Of a stretch of DNA of 44,273 nt, positions 1 through 11,063 are shown piece by piece. The position numbers and the translations under genes were made by a program. The stretch is from an uncultured Frankineae bacterium (GTDB taxonomy: Bacteria > Actinomycetota > Actinomycetes > Mycobacteriales > SCTD01): positions 1 to 44,273 of the forward strand of contig CADCUB010000047.1 in NCBI GenBank assembly GCA_902805775.1. The letters run 5' to 3'. The notes under the pieces were generated by a model that saw nothing but the letters and a program-made list of their open reading frames with translations, did no database searches and was not told the origin of the DNA. Numbering within the stretch: position 1 is the stretch's first letter; each line of letters starts with the position of its first letter.

Positions 1-1914
1 GGGGACGAGCGTCACTGTCGTCGTGGCCGACGCGGTCGAGGAGGCGTAGCCGGACCCGCCGGCGTACGACGCCCGGTAGGTGCACGTGCCGACCGGGGGA
101 GCGCCGTCGGTCACGGCGTAGCGCCCGTCCGGCGACGTGGCGATCGACGCCGACCACGCCGTCCCGCAGCCGCTGCGGCTCACCGTGACCGTGCCGCCCG
201 CCACCGGACCTGACGGCTCGACCAGCACGCCGCTGACCGTCACCGGCGTCCCGGCGGCGACGGTGTCGGCCGCGACGGCCGTGAGCTTCGTGGCCGTGAG
301 GACCGTCGTCGAGGCGGTGGCCGTGACCGCCGGGTGGATGCCGTTCGCGGCGACCGTCGCCGTGTACGTGAAGTCACCGGCGGGCGCGGCGTCGCTGAAC
401 GTCGCCCGACCCCTCGCGTCGGTGACGACCGCCGGCAGCTCGACGCGCATGCCCATGCCCGTGCGGACCAGCGAGACCGTCAGGCCAGCGGTGCTGTCGG
501 TGCCGGAGTAGTACAGCTGCGCCGTGCCGGACACCGGGGTGCCGCCGCTCGTCCCGCGCGCGAGCGAGAGGAGCAGCGTCCCCTCCACGGGCCAGACCAG
601 GACGGAGGTCGACGCCCGGGCGGCGTCGGCGTCGCGCGAGACCTCGTAGACGTACGTCCCGGACGCCGGTGGCGTGTCGACGAGGCCGAAGCTGCCGAAG
701 GCGTCGGTCGTGACGTCGGGCAGCGTCACGGGGGACCCGCCGGTGGCGACGCGGGTCACGTGGAGCACCTGGTCGGCCAGGGGCGCGCCGGCGACCGTGG
801 CGAGCCGGCCGCGGACGGTCGTGCTGCTGCCCGGGTACATCGCGCTGGGGCTGGCGCTGAGCGTCACCGTGGCCGTGTCGGACGACGGGACGTCGAGCAC
901 CCGCACCGCCAGGCCGCCGCCGTAGACGTCTCCGGTCACCGCCCACACACGCAGGCCGTCGGCGGACACAGCGAGCCCCCGGGGCCGCAGCAGCGCGTTC
1001 GCGCCGAAGTCGACGATCCGCGCGGGAGCGTTCAGCCCCTGGCGGTAGACGTAGACGTCGGGCTCGTAGGAGGAGTCCAGCCCGGCGACGAACGTCTCGC
1101 CGTCGGCCGACCAGGCTCCTGCCAGCGGATAGGGGCCGCTCGGGTAGGTGCCCATCAGCTCGAGCTTGTTGCTGGACCAGATCGAGTGCTGGTACGGCGA
1201 TCCGCAGGCTGTCACGACCCGCGACCCGTCCGGCGCGGCGCTGAGGTCACGCAGGTTGCTGCACACCTGGCTGCGGGCGGCGACGAGGACCGGCTCGGCG
1301 GCGGTCACGTCGTACAGGTGCAGCCCGGTCGGGCTCAGCCCGCTGTCGGCGGCGTAGACCTGCCCGGCCGGGCCGGTCGCGACCACCGGCCGGTAGAACG
1401 GCCCGCTCGTGACGCCGCCGTACGCCCGGCCGGTGGCGGCGTCGACGACGCCGAGGCCGCCGTACGACCCGCTCCCGCCGTAGGTGTTGCAGGAGTGGCC
1501 GTAGACCAGGCGGGTGCCCACGACGGCGACGTCGCCCGGGCAGTGCCCGGTCGGCAGGCCGATGGTCTGGGTGACGGCGAGGGTCGTCGTGTCGACCTCC
1601 TTGAGCGCCCCGGCGGAGGGCAGCGCCACCCAGAGCGAGCTGCCGTCCGGCGTCAGGGCCATCCCGTGGGCGCCGGCCAGCCCGTCGATCGTCCGGCCCG
1701 CGCCGCCCTGCAGGTCGGTGACGCGCACGCCGGTGCCGGACGAGCCGGACGACAGGAACAGCTGGCCGTGCCGCTCGTCGGCGACGAGATCGACGAAGCC
1801 GGTCCCGCTCAGTGGTACCGGCGGGCTGTCGGCGGACGCCGGTCCGGCGAGGACGGGCAGGGCGCCGGCCAGCAGCGCGGCGACGAGCAGGAGCGGTCGA
1901 GTACGGACGAGCAC
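1..1914 (-). CDS. Secreted beta-propeller protein with Ig-like repeats (3' end outside window)
   Basis: The reading frame is open from a GTG at 1914 to the window edge (638 codons, no stop), so the C-terminus is missing. The start is supported by a GGGGGA-type ribosome site just upstream and by a clear signal peptide: MLVRTRPLL, a Leu/Ala-rich core, then AGPASA-D as the likely cleavage site. Residues of about 40-340 read as YncE/NHL-like beta-propeller blades, with repeated 'DG..L.VALP' and 'SADG..VWAVTGD' phrases and paired Tyr/Gly-rich turns. From about residue 350 the sequence becomes Ser/Thr/Val-rich beta-sandwich repeats ('TVTLSASPSAMYPGSSTTV', 'AGTPVTVSGVLVEPSG'), like bacterial Ig-like adhesion or carrier domains. 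It is probably secreted and binds or scaffolds at the surface; no catalytic motif is visible. It is transcribed divergently from the glycosyltransferase gene across a 282-bp spacer. The ligand is unknown. Confidence 0.75.
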   Translation of the reverse strand, partial: MLVRTRPLLLVAALLAGALPVLAGPASADSPPVPLSGTGFVDLVADERHGQLFLSSGSSGTGVRVTDLQGGAGRTIDGLAGAHGMALTPDGSSLWVALPSAGALKEVDTTTLAVTQTIGLPTGHCPGDVAVVGTRLVYGHSCNTYGGSGSYGGLGVVDAATGRAYGGVTSGPFYRPVVATGPAGQVYAADSGLSPTGLHLYDVTAAEPVLVAARSQVCSNLRDLSAAPDGSRVVTACGSPYQHSIWSSNKLELMGTYPSGPYPLAGAWSADGETFVAGLDSSYEPDVYVYRQGLNAPARIVDFGANALLRPRGLAVSADGLRVWAVTGDVYGGGLAVRVLDVPSSDTATVTLSASPSAMYPGSSTTVRGRLATVAGAPLADQVLHVTRVATGGSPVTLPDVTTDAFGSFGLVDTPPASGTYVYEVSRDADAARASTSVLVWPVEGTLLLSLARGTSGGTPVSGTAQLYYSGTDSTAGLTVSLVRTGMGMRVELPAVVTDARGRATFSDAAPAGDFTYTATVAANGIHPAVTATASTTVLTATKLTAVAADTVAAGTPVTVSGVLVEPSGPVAGGTVTVSRSGCGTAWSASIATSPDGRYAVTDGAPPVGTCTYRASYAGGSGYASSTASATTTVTLVP

Positions 1915-2196
1915 GGTTCCCCCACGGTGCAGACGAACTCGAGACGGTCCCAGCGCCTCGGGAGCGCGTCATCGACCGATCGGATGACGACGGGGGTGCT
2001 CGCGGACCATGCCGTCTGGCCCTCTCGGGCGCCAGGGGCCGCGCCGGAGGTGGGTCAGCCCGACGGGGAGTGCCCCACCGCGGGTCTTCGACGCCCCTCC
2101 GCGCCCCAGGTCTCGGTGGTCACAGGGCCGTCCGCCCGGTCGACATCACCCGAACGGGCCCTCGGGACGGCTCTCCAGCGGCCGAGACCTCCCTGC

Positions 2197-4146
2197 ATGA
2201 GCATCGAGCCGGACACTGCCCCGGTCCTGAAGGCCCAGCACCGCATGCGCCGTCCGCCCGCGCAGCCCGCCGGCGCTCCCGTACCCGAGTCGGCGGTCCG
2301 GCAGCGCATGCTGCAGACCACCGGCGCCCTCGCCCTCGTCGCCACGGTGGCCTACCTGGTGTGGCGGGTGGGCTGGACCATGACGGACACCGCGCTGTGG
2401 CTGTCCGTCCCGTTCCTGCTGTTCGAGCTGCACGCCGCGGTGAGCCTGGCGCTGTTCGTGTTCTCCACCTGGGACGTGACGCCGCCCTCGCGGCCCGACC
2501 TGCCCGCGCAGCTGCCGCGCACCGCCGTGCTCATCACGACCTACGACGAGGACCTCGAGGTCCTCCTGCCGACGGTCACCGCTGCCCTGGCGCTCGAGCC
2601 GGCGCACGAGACGTTCGTGCTCGACGACGGGGACCGCCTGGAGGTGGCCCAGATGGCCCGGGCGCTCGGCGCCACGTACGTCGCCCGACCGGTGCACGAC
2701 CACGCCAAGGCCGGCAACCTCAACCACGCCCTCGCCCGCGTCGACGCCGAGGTCGTCGCGGTGCTCGACGCCGACCACGTCCCCGAGCCCGACTTCCTGC
2801 TGGCGCTGCTGGGCTACTTCTCGGACCCGCAGGTGGCGGTCGTCCAGTCGCCGCAGGAGTTCTACAACACCGACTCCTTCGAGCACACCTCCGACCCGGC
2901 GGTGCACGAGGAGTCGCTGTTCTACCGGGTCGTGCAGCCCGCCAAGAACCGCTGGAACGCCACCTTCTGGTGCGGCACGAACGCGTTGATCCGCGTGGAC
3001 GCGCTGCGGGAGGTGGGCGGGGTCGCCACCGAGACGATCACGGAGGACCTGCACACCACCCTGCGCCTGCACCGCGCCGGGTGGCGCACCGTCTACCACG
3101 ACCAGGTCCTGGCCCGGGGGCTCGCGGCGGCCGGCCCGGACCAGTTCCTGGCCCAGCGCACGCGCTGGGGACGCGGGTCGATGCAGGTGCTGCGGCAGGA
3201 CAACCCCCTGTTCGGCGAGGGCCTGACCCTCGGGCAGCGGCTCGCCTACGCCTACTCCCTGAGCGCGTGGTTCGACGCCTGGCGCACGCTCGGCCTGGCG
3301 CTGCTCCCGGTCGTGGTCCTGCTGACCGGGCAGTTCCCGCTCTCGGCCCCGCCGGAGGCGTTCCTCGCCACCTTCGCCTGCGTCTTCACGCTGCAGCAGA
3401 GCGCGCTGATCCTGCTCGGGCGCGGCCGCGCACGGGTCGGCTTCTCGCTGGTCTTCGACATGATCCGGCTGCCGGCGAACCTGCCGGCCACGCTGACCCT
3501 GCTCGTCCCCGGCTCACACGGCTTCAGCGTGACGCCCAAGGGCCGTACGGGCGAGGAGCGGTCACGCGCCCGTGTCCCGTCGCTCCTGCCGGGGCTGGCC
3601 GTGCTGCTGTGCGCCGCTGGCCTGTGGGGGGTCGCCAGCCTGCTGGGAGCCACGCCGACGACGTACGCCTCGCCGTCCGCAGCGATCGTGTCGCTGCTCT
3701 GGCTGGGGGTCACCCTCGCCGTCCTGACCGCGGGCATCGCACGGATCCGGTCCCTGCGCTTCGGCGTCGAGCGCCGGGACGGCTCGCGCCACCCGGCGGA
3801 GCTCGCGGCCTCGGTCGACGGACGCCCTGCGCTGGTCACCGACCTGTCCGTGGGAGGCGCCCAGCTCCGGCTCGCCGGTCCCACCAAGGCGCACGGCCCC
3901 GACGTCGGTGACGAGCCGGTCGTCGAGCTGCTGCTGCAGGACGGAGGGTCGGTGATGCTGAGGAGCACGGTCCGCAGCGGCTCCGGAGACCTGCGACGCG
4001 TGCAGTTCCAGGACCACCAGTGGCAGGAGGTCGCAGCCGTCGCCGCGGTGCTGTTCGCGTTCCGCCTGCGCGACGACCAGCCCGCCCCGCACGCCCTGGT
4101 CCCGCAGCAGCGGCGGGAAGCGGAGGTGGCGCAGGTCGTCGCGTAG
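2197..4146 (+). CDS. BcsA-like GT2 membrane glycosyltransferase with C-terminal PilZ domain
   Basis: This 649-residue processive glycosyltransferase resembles cellulose synthase BcsA. Two N-terminal membrane segments (about residues 40-90) precede a cytoplasmic GT-A domain. That domain has the expected motifs: TTYDED, DDG near residue 143, the metal-binding DAD at 191-193, TED near 282 and QRTRW near 320. Several C-terminal membrane helices follow, then the family 'FSVTPKG' element. Residues of about 525-600 form a PilZ domain with RxxxR (RRDGSR) and DLSVGG, the two c-di-GMP contact motifs, so activity is probably c-di-GMP dependent. I chose ATG 2197, although a purine-rich ribosome site is weak there; a long open frame upstream makes a more 5' start possible but carries no homology. 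No BcsB, BcsC or BcsZ partner lies next to it, so the polysaccharide product cannot be named. Cellulose, mannan or a (1,3;1,4)-glucan are all possible. Confidence 0.85.
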   Translation: MSIEPDTAPVLKAQHRMRRPPAQPAGAPVPESAVRQRMLQTTGALALVATVAYLVWRVGWTMTDTALWLSVPFLLFELHAAVSLALFVFSTWDVTPPSRPDLPAQLPRTAVLITTYDEDLEVLLPTVTAALALEPAHETFVLDDGDRLEVAQMARALGATYVARPVHDHAKAGNLNHALARVDAEVVAVLDADHVPEPDFLLALLGYFSDPQVAVVQSPQEFYNTDSFEHTSDPAVHEESLFYRVVQPAKNRWNATFWCGTNALIRVDALREVGGVATETITEDLHTTLRLHRAGWRTVYHDQVLARGLAAAGPDQFLAQRTRWGRGSMQVLRQDNPLFGEGLTLGQRLAYAYSLSAWFDAWRTLGLALLPVVVLLTGQFPLSAPPEAFLATFACVFTLQQSALILLGRGRARVGFSLVFDMIRLPANLPATLTLLVPGSHGFSVTPKGRTGEERSRARVPSLLPGLAVLLCAAGLWGVASLLGATPTTYASPSAAIVSLLWLGVTLAVLTAGIARIRSLRFGVERRDGSRHPAELAASVDGRPALVTDLSVGGAQLRLAGPTKAHGPDVGDEPVVELLLQDGGSVMLRSTVRSGSGDLRRVQFQDHQWQEVAAVAAVLFAFRLRDDQPAPHALVPQQRREAEVAQVVA

Positions 4147-4297
4147 GACGGCTCACCACCCCGCGACCGAGGCCCGACGCCGCGCGGGCCTCGGGCGGTG
4201 GGCGCGACACCGGACCGCTCGCTCGCAGCGTCACCGCTCGTCATGCGGTTAACGTCTGTCACGAGCGCGGGGGCCGGTCCCGCCCCGCCCTGCTGTG

Positions 4298-7135
<2,838 letters not shown>

Positions 7136-7349
7136 GCCCGGCGGTGAGGGCGGCGGGCGGTCGCACCACCGTGGCGGCAGGTGCTGCGGAGGGGTGAGGC
7201 GGTGGTCGGCGTGCGGGAGGGCGGTGTGCGCCGGGCGGTGTGTGCGCGCGCGTGCGGCACCGGGGACGCGTGGTCGACGAGCACAGGGGCCCGACGTTCC
7301 GCGTCGTCCGGTCACACGGGAGAGGCTGTCCACAAGCACTTCTCGTCGC

Positions 7350-7385
7350 CTGAGACTGTCGGAGGTGCGGTCTAGGTTCGAGGCA
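7350..7385 (+). promoter_or_regulatory. Predicted leaderless promoter of the HNH gene
   Basis: A CTGAGA (-35-like, 7350-7355) and TAGGTT (-10-like, 7373-7378) are separated by 17 bp. The -10 element ends 6 nt before the ATG at 7385, so transcription would start at the A of the start codon. No Shine-Dalgarno is present, which agrees with a leaderless transcript. The rest of the 249-bp gap after topA holds no gene that I can see. Confidence 0.5.
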
Positions 7386-8794
7386 TGCAGACAGCAGCGG
7401 TGCGGCTCGCGGACACGGGCCAGGCGACCTCCGCGGTGGCTGCAGCGGCGGTGGCCTCGGTGGTCGACGCGCTGCTCGCCTTCCCGCTCACCGGCCTGAG
7501 CGCTGCCGAGCTGCAGGAGCGGATCGTCGCGGTGGTGCCGCAGGCCGGCCGGCTGCAGGGGTGGCTCCGGGCGGCGGAGGGGGAGCTGCACGCTGCCTGC
7601 GCCGGTCAGCTGCCGACCGACGACGGTCACCGCTCGCTCGCCGGGTGGCTCGCCGACGTCCGCCGCGACAGCCCCTCGGCCGTGGGTCGTGACCTGCGGA
7701 CCTCGACGGCACTGCGCTCGCTGCCGGTGGTGGTCGATGCGGTGCTGGACGGGGTGCTGACGCCGGAGCAAGCGGCGGTGCTGGCCCGGCTGGTCGGCCG
7801 GATCGACGCCGACGCGCTGGTGGCCAGTCAGCGCGATCTGGTGCTGGTCGCGGCCGGCCGCGACCCGGCGGAGCTGGCCGCGTGGGTGCGGCACCAGATC
7901 GCGACGCACTGCGAGCCGGCGCTGGAGGCCGACGCCGAGCGAGGGCGGGATCGGCGCGTGCTGCAGCACAGCCGGGACGCCGACGGGACGCTGCGCGGCC
8001 GGTTCGTCATCGCTGCCGAGGACAGCGAGGCGGTGCTGACGGTGCTGGAGCCGCTGGCCCGCCGGCAGGGCACGCCGGACACCCGCACGGCCGGGCAGCG
8101 CCGGGCCGATGCGCTGGTGGAGGTGTGCGAGCAGGCGCTGCGGCATGGTGAGCTGCCCGACCACGGTGGCGCTCGGCCGCAGCTGAGCTACGTGCTGCCC
8201 GCCGGGTGGGCGGCCGGGCAGTCCGCGCAGGCGGCTTGCCGGCTCTGCGGCCCGCGCTGCCCGGACCACCGCCTGCCGGGCTTCGGCGACACGGTGGCGG
8301 CGTCGGTGCCCACCGGCGTGCGGCCGGCGGACGCCGGTGACGTCGGGTGGCCGGCGGCCCGGCCGGCCGAGCACTCCTGCGCGGTCGCGGCCTGGAGTGG
8401 ACCGCAGACCCGGGGGCGCATCGAGGCGTTGCTGTGCGACGCGCGGATCAGCCGGGTGCTGCTCGACCCGGCCGGGCAGGTGCACGGCCTGCAGCCGCTG
8501 GGCCAGTCGGTCACCCCACGCCAGCGCCGGGCGCTCGCCGCCCGAGACCTGGGCTGCGTCGTGCGGGGATGCACCCGCCCGCCGGCGATGTGCGACGCGC
8601 ACCACCTCCTGCGCCAGGCCGACGGCGGGCTGAGCGTCCTCGGCAACCTCGTGCTGCTGTGCCGCCGGCACCACGTCCTGTGGCACCTCGGCAAGATCGG
8701 GTTGCACCATCTCGAGGTGCCATGGCACCCGGACGCCCGGCCGCGGGTCTCCGCGTGGACCGACGACCTGTTCACCGCGCGAGCCGGTCCATGA
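7385..8794 (+). CDS. DUF222 / HNH endonuclease-family protein
   Basis: This 469-residue protein has the two-part layout common in high-GC actinobacteria. An N-terminal alpha-helical DUF222 region (about 20-300) includes the phrase 'LPVVVDAVLDGVLTPEQAAVLARL', typical of the family apart from length. A C-terminal HNH nuclease motif (about 385-450) contains CVVRGCTRPPAMCDAHH, NLVLLCRRHH and a final W-H pair. Two CxxC-like cysteine sets (C..C at the start of the motif and LLCRRHH) suggest a structural zinc. Members occur in many copies per genome in 13E12-repeat-like families (first noted in mycobacteria); their function is unknown, and mobile DNA or nuclease roles are guesses. The gene sits between topA and the tmk fusion, two genes that are often close together, so it looks like a local insertion. 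Translation is probably leaderless. Confidence 0.9.
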   Translation: MQTAAVRLADTGQATSAVAAAAVASVVDALLAFPLTGLSAAELQERIVAVVPQAGRLQGWLRAAEGELHAACAGQLPTDDGHRSLAGWLADVRRDSPSAVGRDLRTSTALRSLPVVVDAVLDGVLTPEQAAVLARLVGRIDADALVASQRDLVLVAAGRDPAELAAWVRHQIATHCEPALEADAERGRDRRVLQHSRDADGTLRGRFVIAAEDSEAVLTVLEPLARRQGTPDTRTAGQRRADALVEVCEQALRHGELPDHGGARPQLSYVLPAGWAAGQSAQAACRLCGPRCPDHRLPGFGDTVAASVPTGVRPADAGDVGWPAARPAEHSCAVAAWSGPQTRGRIEALLCDARISRVLLDPAGQVHGLQPLGQSVTPRQRRALAARDLGCVVRGCTRPPAMCDAHHLLRQADGGLSVLGNLVLLCRRHHVLWHLGKIGLHHLEVPWHPDARPRVSAWTDDLFTARAGP

Positions 8795-8990
8795 GGAACA
8801 CGCGATCGCGATCGCGGTCGCGTCGCGCGTCGGAGCCACCGTGCACGGATCCCCCGTCGTGCACACCGCTCCTCATCACGCTGCGACGGTCGCGGCGAGC
8901 ACCCCGGGACTGCCGGGCCGGTGCTCCGCCGCGTCGCCCGCGACGAGCGAGTCGAGCTCTTCTCCTCGGGCTGACGACGGGTTCCGGTCG

Positions 8991-9003
8991 TAGCCTCGCA
9001 GCG
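8991..9003 (+). promoter_or_regulatory. Predicted -10 element and leaderless start of MFS-Tmk
   Basis: TAGCCT at 8991-8996 lies 6 nt before the GTG at 9003, the same geometry as at the HNH gene. No Shine-Dalgarno precedes the GTG. A CTGACG (8971-8976) is too close for a standard -35, so the upstream element is unclear. The preceding 208-bp gap also has a short GCGATCGC-rich run near 8812-8826 and no gene. Confidence 0.4.
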
Positions 9004-11063
9004 TGAGCACTCCCGGTCCGACGCCTGCCCCGGAGCCGCTCCCGGTGCTGACGGAGGACACTCCGCCGCTCGCCGGGCGGGGCCCGCGGGCGGTGCTGCG
9101 CCTGCCGGCGTTCCGCAAGCTCTACACCGCGCTGGTGCTGTCGAGCTTCGGTGACTGGCTGGGCTTCCTGGCCACCACGGCGCTCGCCGCGCAGCTCGTC
9201 GACTCCTTCGAGGGCAAGGCCTTCGCCACCGGCGGCGTGCTGGTCTTCCGGCTGCTGCCGGCCGTGCTGTTCGGCCCGCTGGCGGGTGCCTTCGCCGACC
9301 GCTGGGACCGGCGCACGACCATGGTCGTCGCCGACCTGCTGCGGTTCCTGCTGTTCCTGTCGATCCCGATCGTCGGGTCGGTCGCCGACCGCAGCACGGC
9401 GCTGCTCCACCTGCTGGCTGCGTCGTTCCTCATCGAGACGGTCAGCCTGTTCTGGATCCCGGCCAAGGAGGCCTCGGTCCCCAACCTCGTCGGCCCGCAG
9501 CGGCTCGAGGGCGCCAACCAGCTCACCCTCATCGCGACGTACGGCTCCGCGCCCGTCGCCGCGGTCGTGTTCGGCCTGCTCAGCCTGGTGTCCCGGGCGC
9601 TCGGCAGCGGCTTCGAGTACTTCCGGACCGGCCCGGTCGACCTGGCGCTGTACGTCAACGCCGCGACGTTCCTGTTCGCCGCCCTCACCGTCTCCCGGCT
9701 CGACATCCCGGGCGGACGCCGCCGCACCGACAGCCAGCGCAGCACGATCGCCGCGAGCCTGCGCGAGGGGCTGGCCTTCATGAGCGGCACGCCGCTGGCG
9801 CGCGGCCTGCTCGTGGGCATGCTCGGAGCGCTGGCGGCCGGCGGTGCGATCATCGCGCTGGGCCGGCTGTTCGCCGAGTCGGTGCTGGCGGGAGGCGACG
9901 CGGCGTACGCCCTGCTGTTCGGCGCCATCTTCGCGGGCATCGCCCTGGGGGTGGCCCTTGGGCCGGCGGCGCTCGGTGACCTGTCGCGACGGCGGGTCTT
10001 CGGGCCGTCGATCGTCGGCGCGGGCTCGGCGCTGGTGTTCATGGCGCTGGTGCCGAACCTGTTCCTGGCGACGGTCGCCACGCTGCTGGTCGGCGCCTTC
10101 GCCGGCGTCGCGTACGTCGTGGGGCTCACGCTGCTCGGACTGGAGATCGACGACGGGATGCGCGGTCGGATGTTCGGCCTGGTCCAGTCGCTGATGCGGA
10201 TCGACCTGCTCCTGGTGACGGCGACGACGCCGTTCATCGCCGGCAGCATCGGCGTGCGGGAGGGACCGCTCGGCATCAGCATCAACGGCGTCTCGGTCGT
10301 CCTGCTCGTGGGCGGCCTGCTGGCGGTCGGCGTGGGCCTGCTCGCCTACCGCCAGATGGACGACCGCCCGGGCATCCCGCTGCGCGTCGACCTGGCTCGC
10401 CGCCTGGCCCGGCGCGGGCCGGAGAAGACCCACCGCGGCACGTTCGTCGCGCTCGAGGGCGGTGAGGGCGCCGGCAAGTCGACCCAGCTCGCCCTGCTCG
10501 AGGCGTGGCTGCGGGCGCGGGGCCACGACGTCGTGGTCACCCGGGAGCCCGGCGCGACCTCGGCCGGCGGGCGCATCCGGGAGCTGCTGCTGGACCCGAC
10601 CGCGACGCTGTCGCCGCGCGCGGAGGCGATGCTCTACGCCGCCGACCGCGCCCAGCACGTCGCGGAGGTCGTACGCCCGGCGCTCGAGCGCGGTGCGGTC
10701 GTGCTGACCGACCGCTACGTCGACAGCTCGCTGGCCTACCAGGGGGCCGGTCGCGAGCTCGAGCGCGACGAGGTCGCCCGGCTCTCGCGCTGGGCCACCG
10801 AGGGGCTCACCCCCGACCTGGTCGTGCTGCTCGACGTCGACCCGGTGGTCGGGCTGCGCCGTGCCGGCGACAGCCCGGACCGGATCGAGGCGGAGTCGCT
10901 GGAGTTCCACCGCCGGGTGCGGGAGGGCTTCCTCGAGCTGGCCGGGCAGGCACCCGACCGCTACCTGGTCGTCGCGGCCGACGGCTCTCCCGAGCAGGTG
11001 CACGCCGCCGTCCGTCGCCGCCTCGCCGACCTCGTGCCCGAGCCGCAGGTCGTGCGGGCGTGA
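9003..11063 (+). CDS. tmk: MFS-type transporter fused to thymidylate kinase
   Basis: This is one 686-residue reading frame with two domains. Residues of about 30-465 are a 12-helix major facilitator domain, with the A-loop-like GAFADRWDRR between helices 2 and 3 and long hydrophobic segments throughout. Residues of about 478-680 are a complete dTMP kinase. They carry the P-loop GGEGAGKST near 485, the REPG motif, the DRY motif in LTDRYVDSS, and a lid region (RAGDSPDRIE), and should convert dTMP to dTDP. The fusion is known in several actinobacterial genomes and keeps the kinase at the membrane; what the transporter carries is not known. The GTG start lacks a Shine-Dalgarno and looks leaderless. 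The stop overlaps the holB start by 4 bp (GTGA), so both are translated from one message. Confidence 0.93.
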   Translation: MSTPGPTPAPEPLPVLTEDTPPLAGRGPRAVLRLPAFRKLYTALVLSSFGDWLGFLATTALAAQLVDSFEGKAFATGGVLVFRLLPAVLFGPLAGAFADRWDRRTTMVVADLLRFLLFLSIPIVGSVADRSTALLHLLAASFLIETVSLFWIPAKEASVPNLVGPQRLEGANQLTLIATYGSAPVAAVVFGLLSLVSRALGSGFEYFRTGPVDLALYVNAATFLFAALTVSRLDIPGGRRRTDSQRSTIAASLREGLAFMSGTPLARGLLVGMLGALAAGGAIIALGRLFAESVLAGGDAAYALLFGAIFAGIALGVALGPAALGDLSRRRVFGPSIVGAGSALVFMALVPNLFLATVATLLVGAFAGVAYVVGLTLLGLEIDDGMRGRMFGLVQSLMRIDLLLVTATTPFIAGSIGVREGPLGISINGVSVVLLVGGLLAVGVGLLAYRQMDDRPGIPLRVDLARRLARRGPEKTHRGTFVALEGGEGAGKSTQLALLEAWLRARGHDVVVTREPGATSAGGRIRELLLDPTATLSPRAEAMLYAADRAQHVAEVVRPALERGAVVLTDRYVDSSLAYQGAGRELERDEVARLSRWATEGLTPDLVVLLDVDPVVGLRRAGDSPDRIEAESLEFHRRVREGFLELAGQAPDRYLVVAADGSPEQVHAAVRRRLADLVPEPQVVRA

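Noticed and set aside
334-2196. Long plus-strand open frame upstream of the glycosyltransferase
   Set aside because: It lies opposite the secreted propeller gene, has Arg/Gly/Pro-rich composition typical of antisense frames in high-GC DNA, and lacks any domain; the real gene is taken from 2197.
8810-8830. GCGATCGC-rich short repeat before the MFS-Tmk gene
   Set aside because: Only two overlapping copies occur, with no wider array; this is likely chance in GC-rich DNA.
8772-11003. Long minus-strand open frame opposite MFS-Tmk
   Set aside because: The His/Arg/Gln/Gly-rich composition and complete overlap with a strongly supported gene show that it is a shadow frame.
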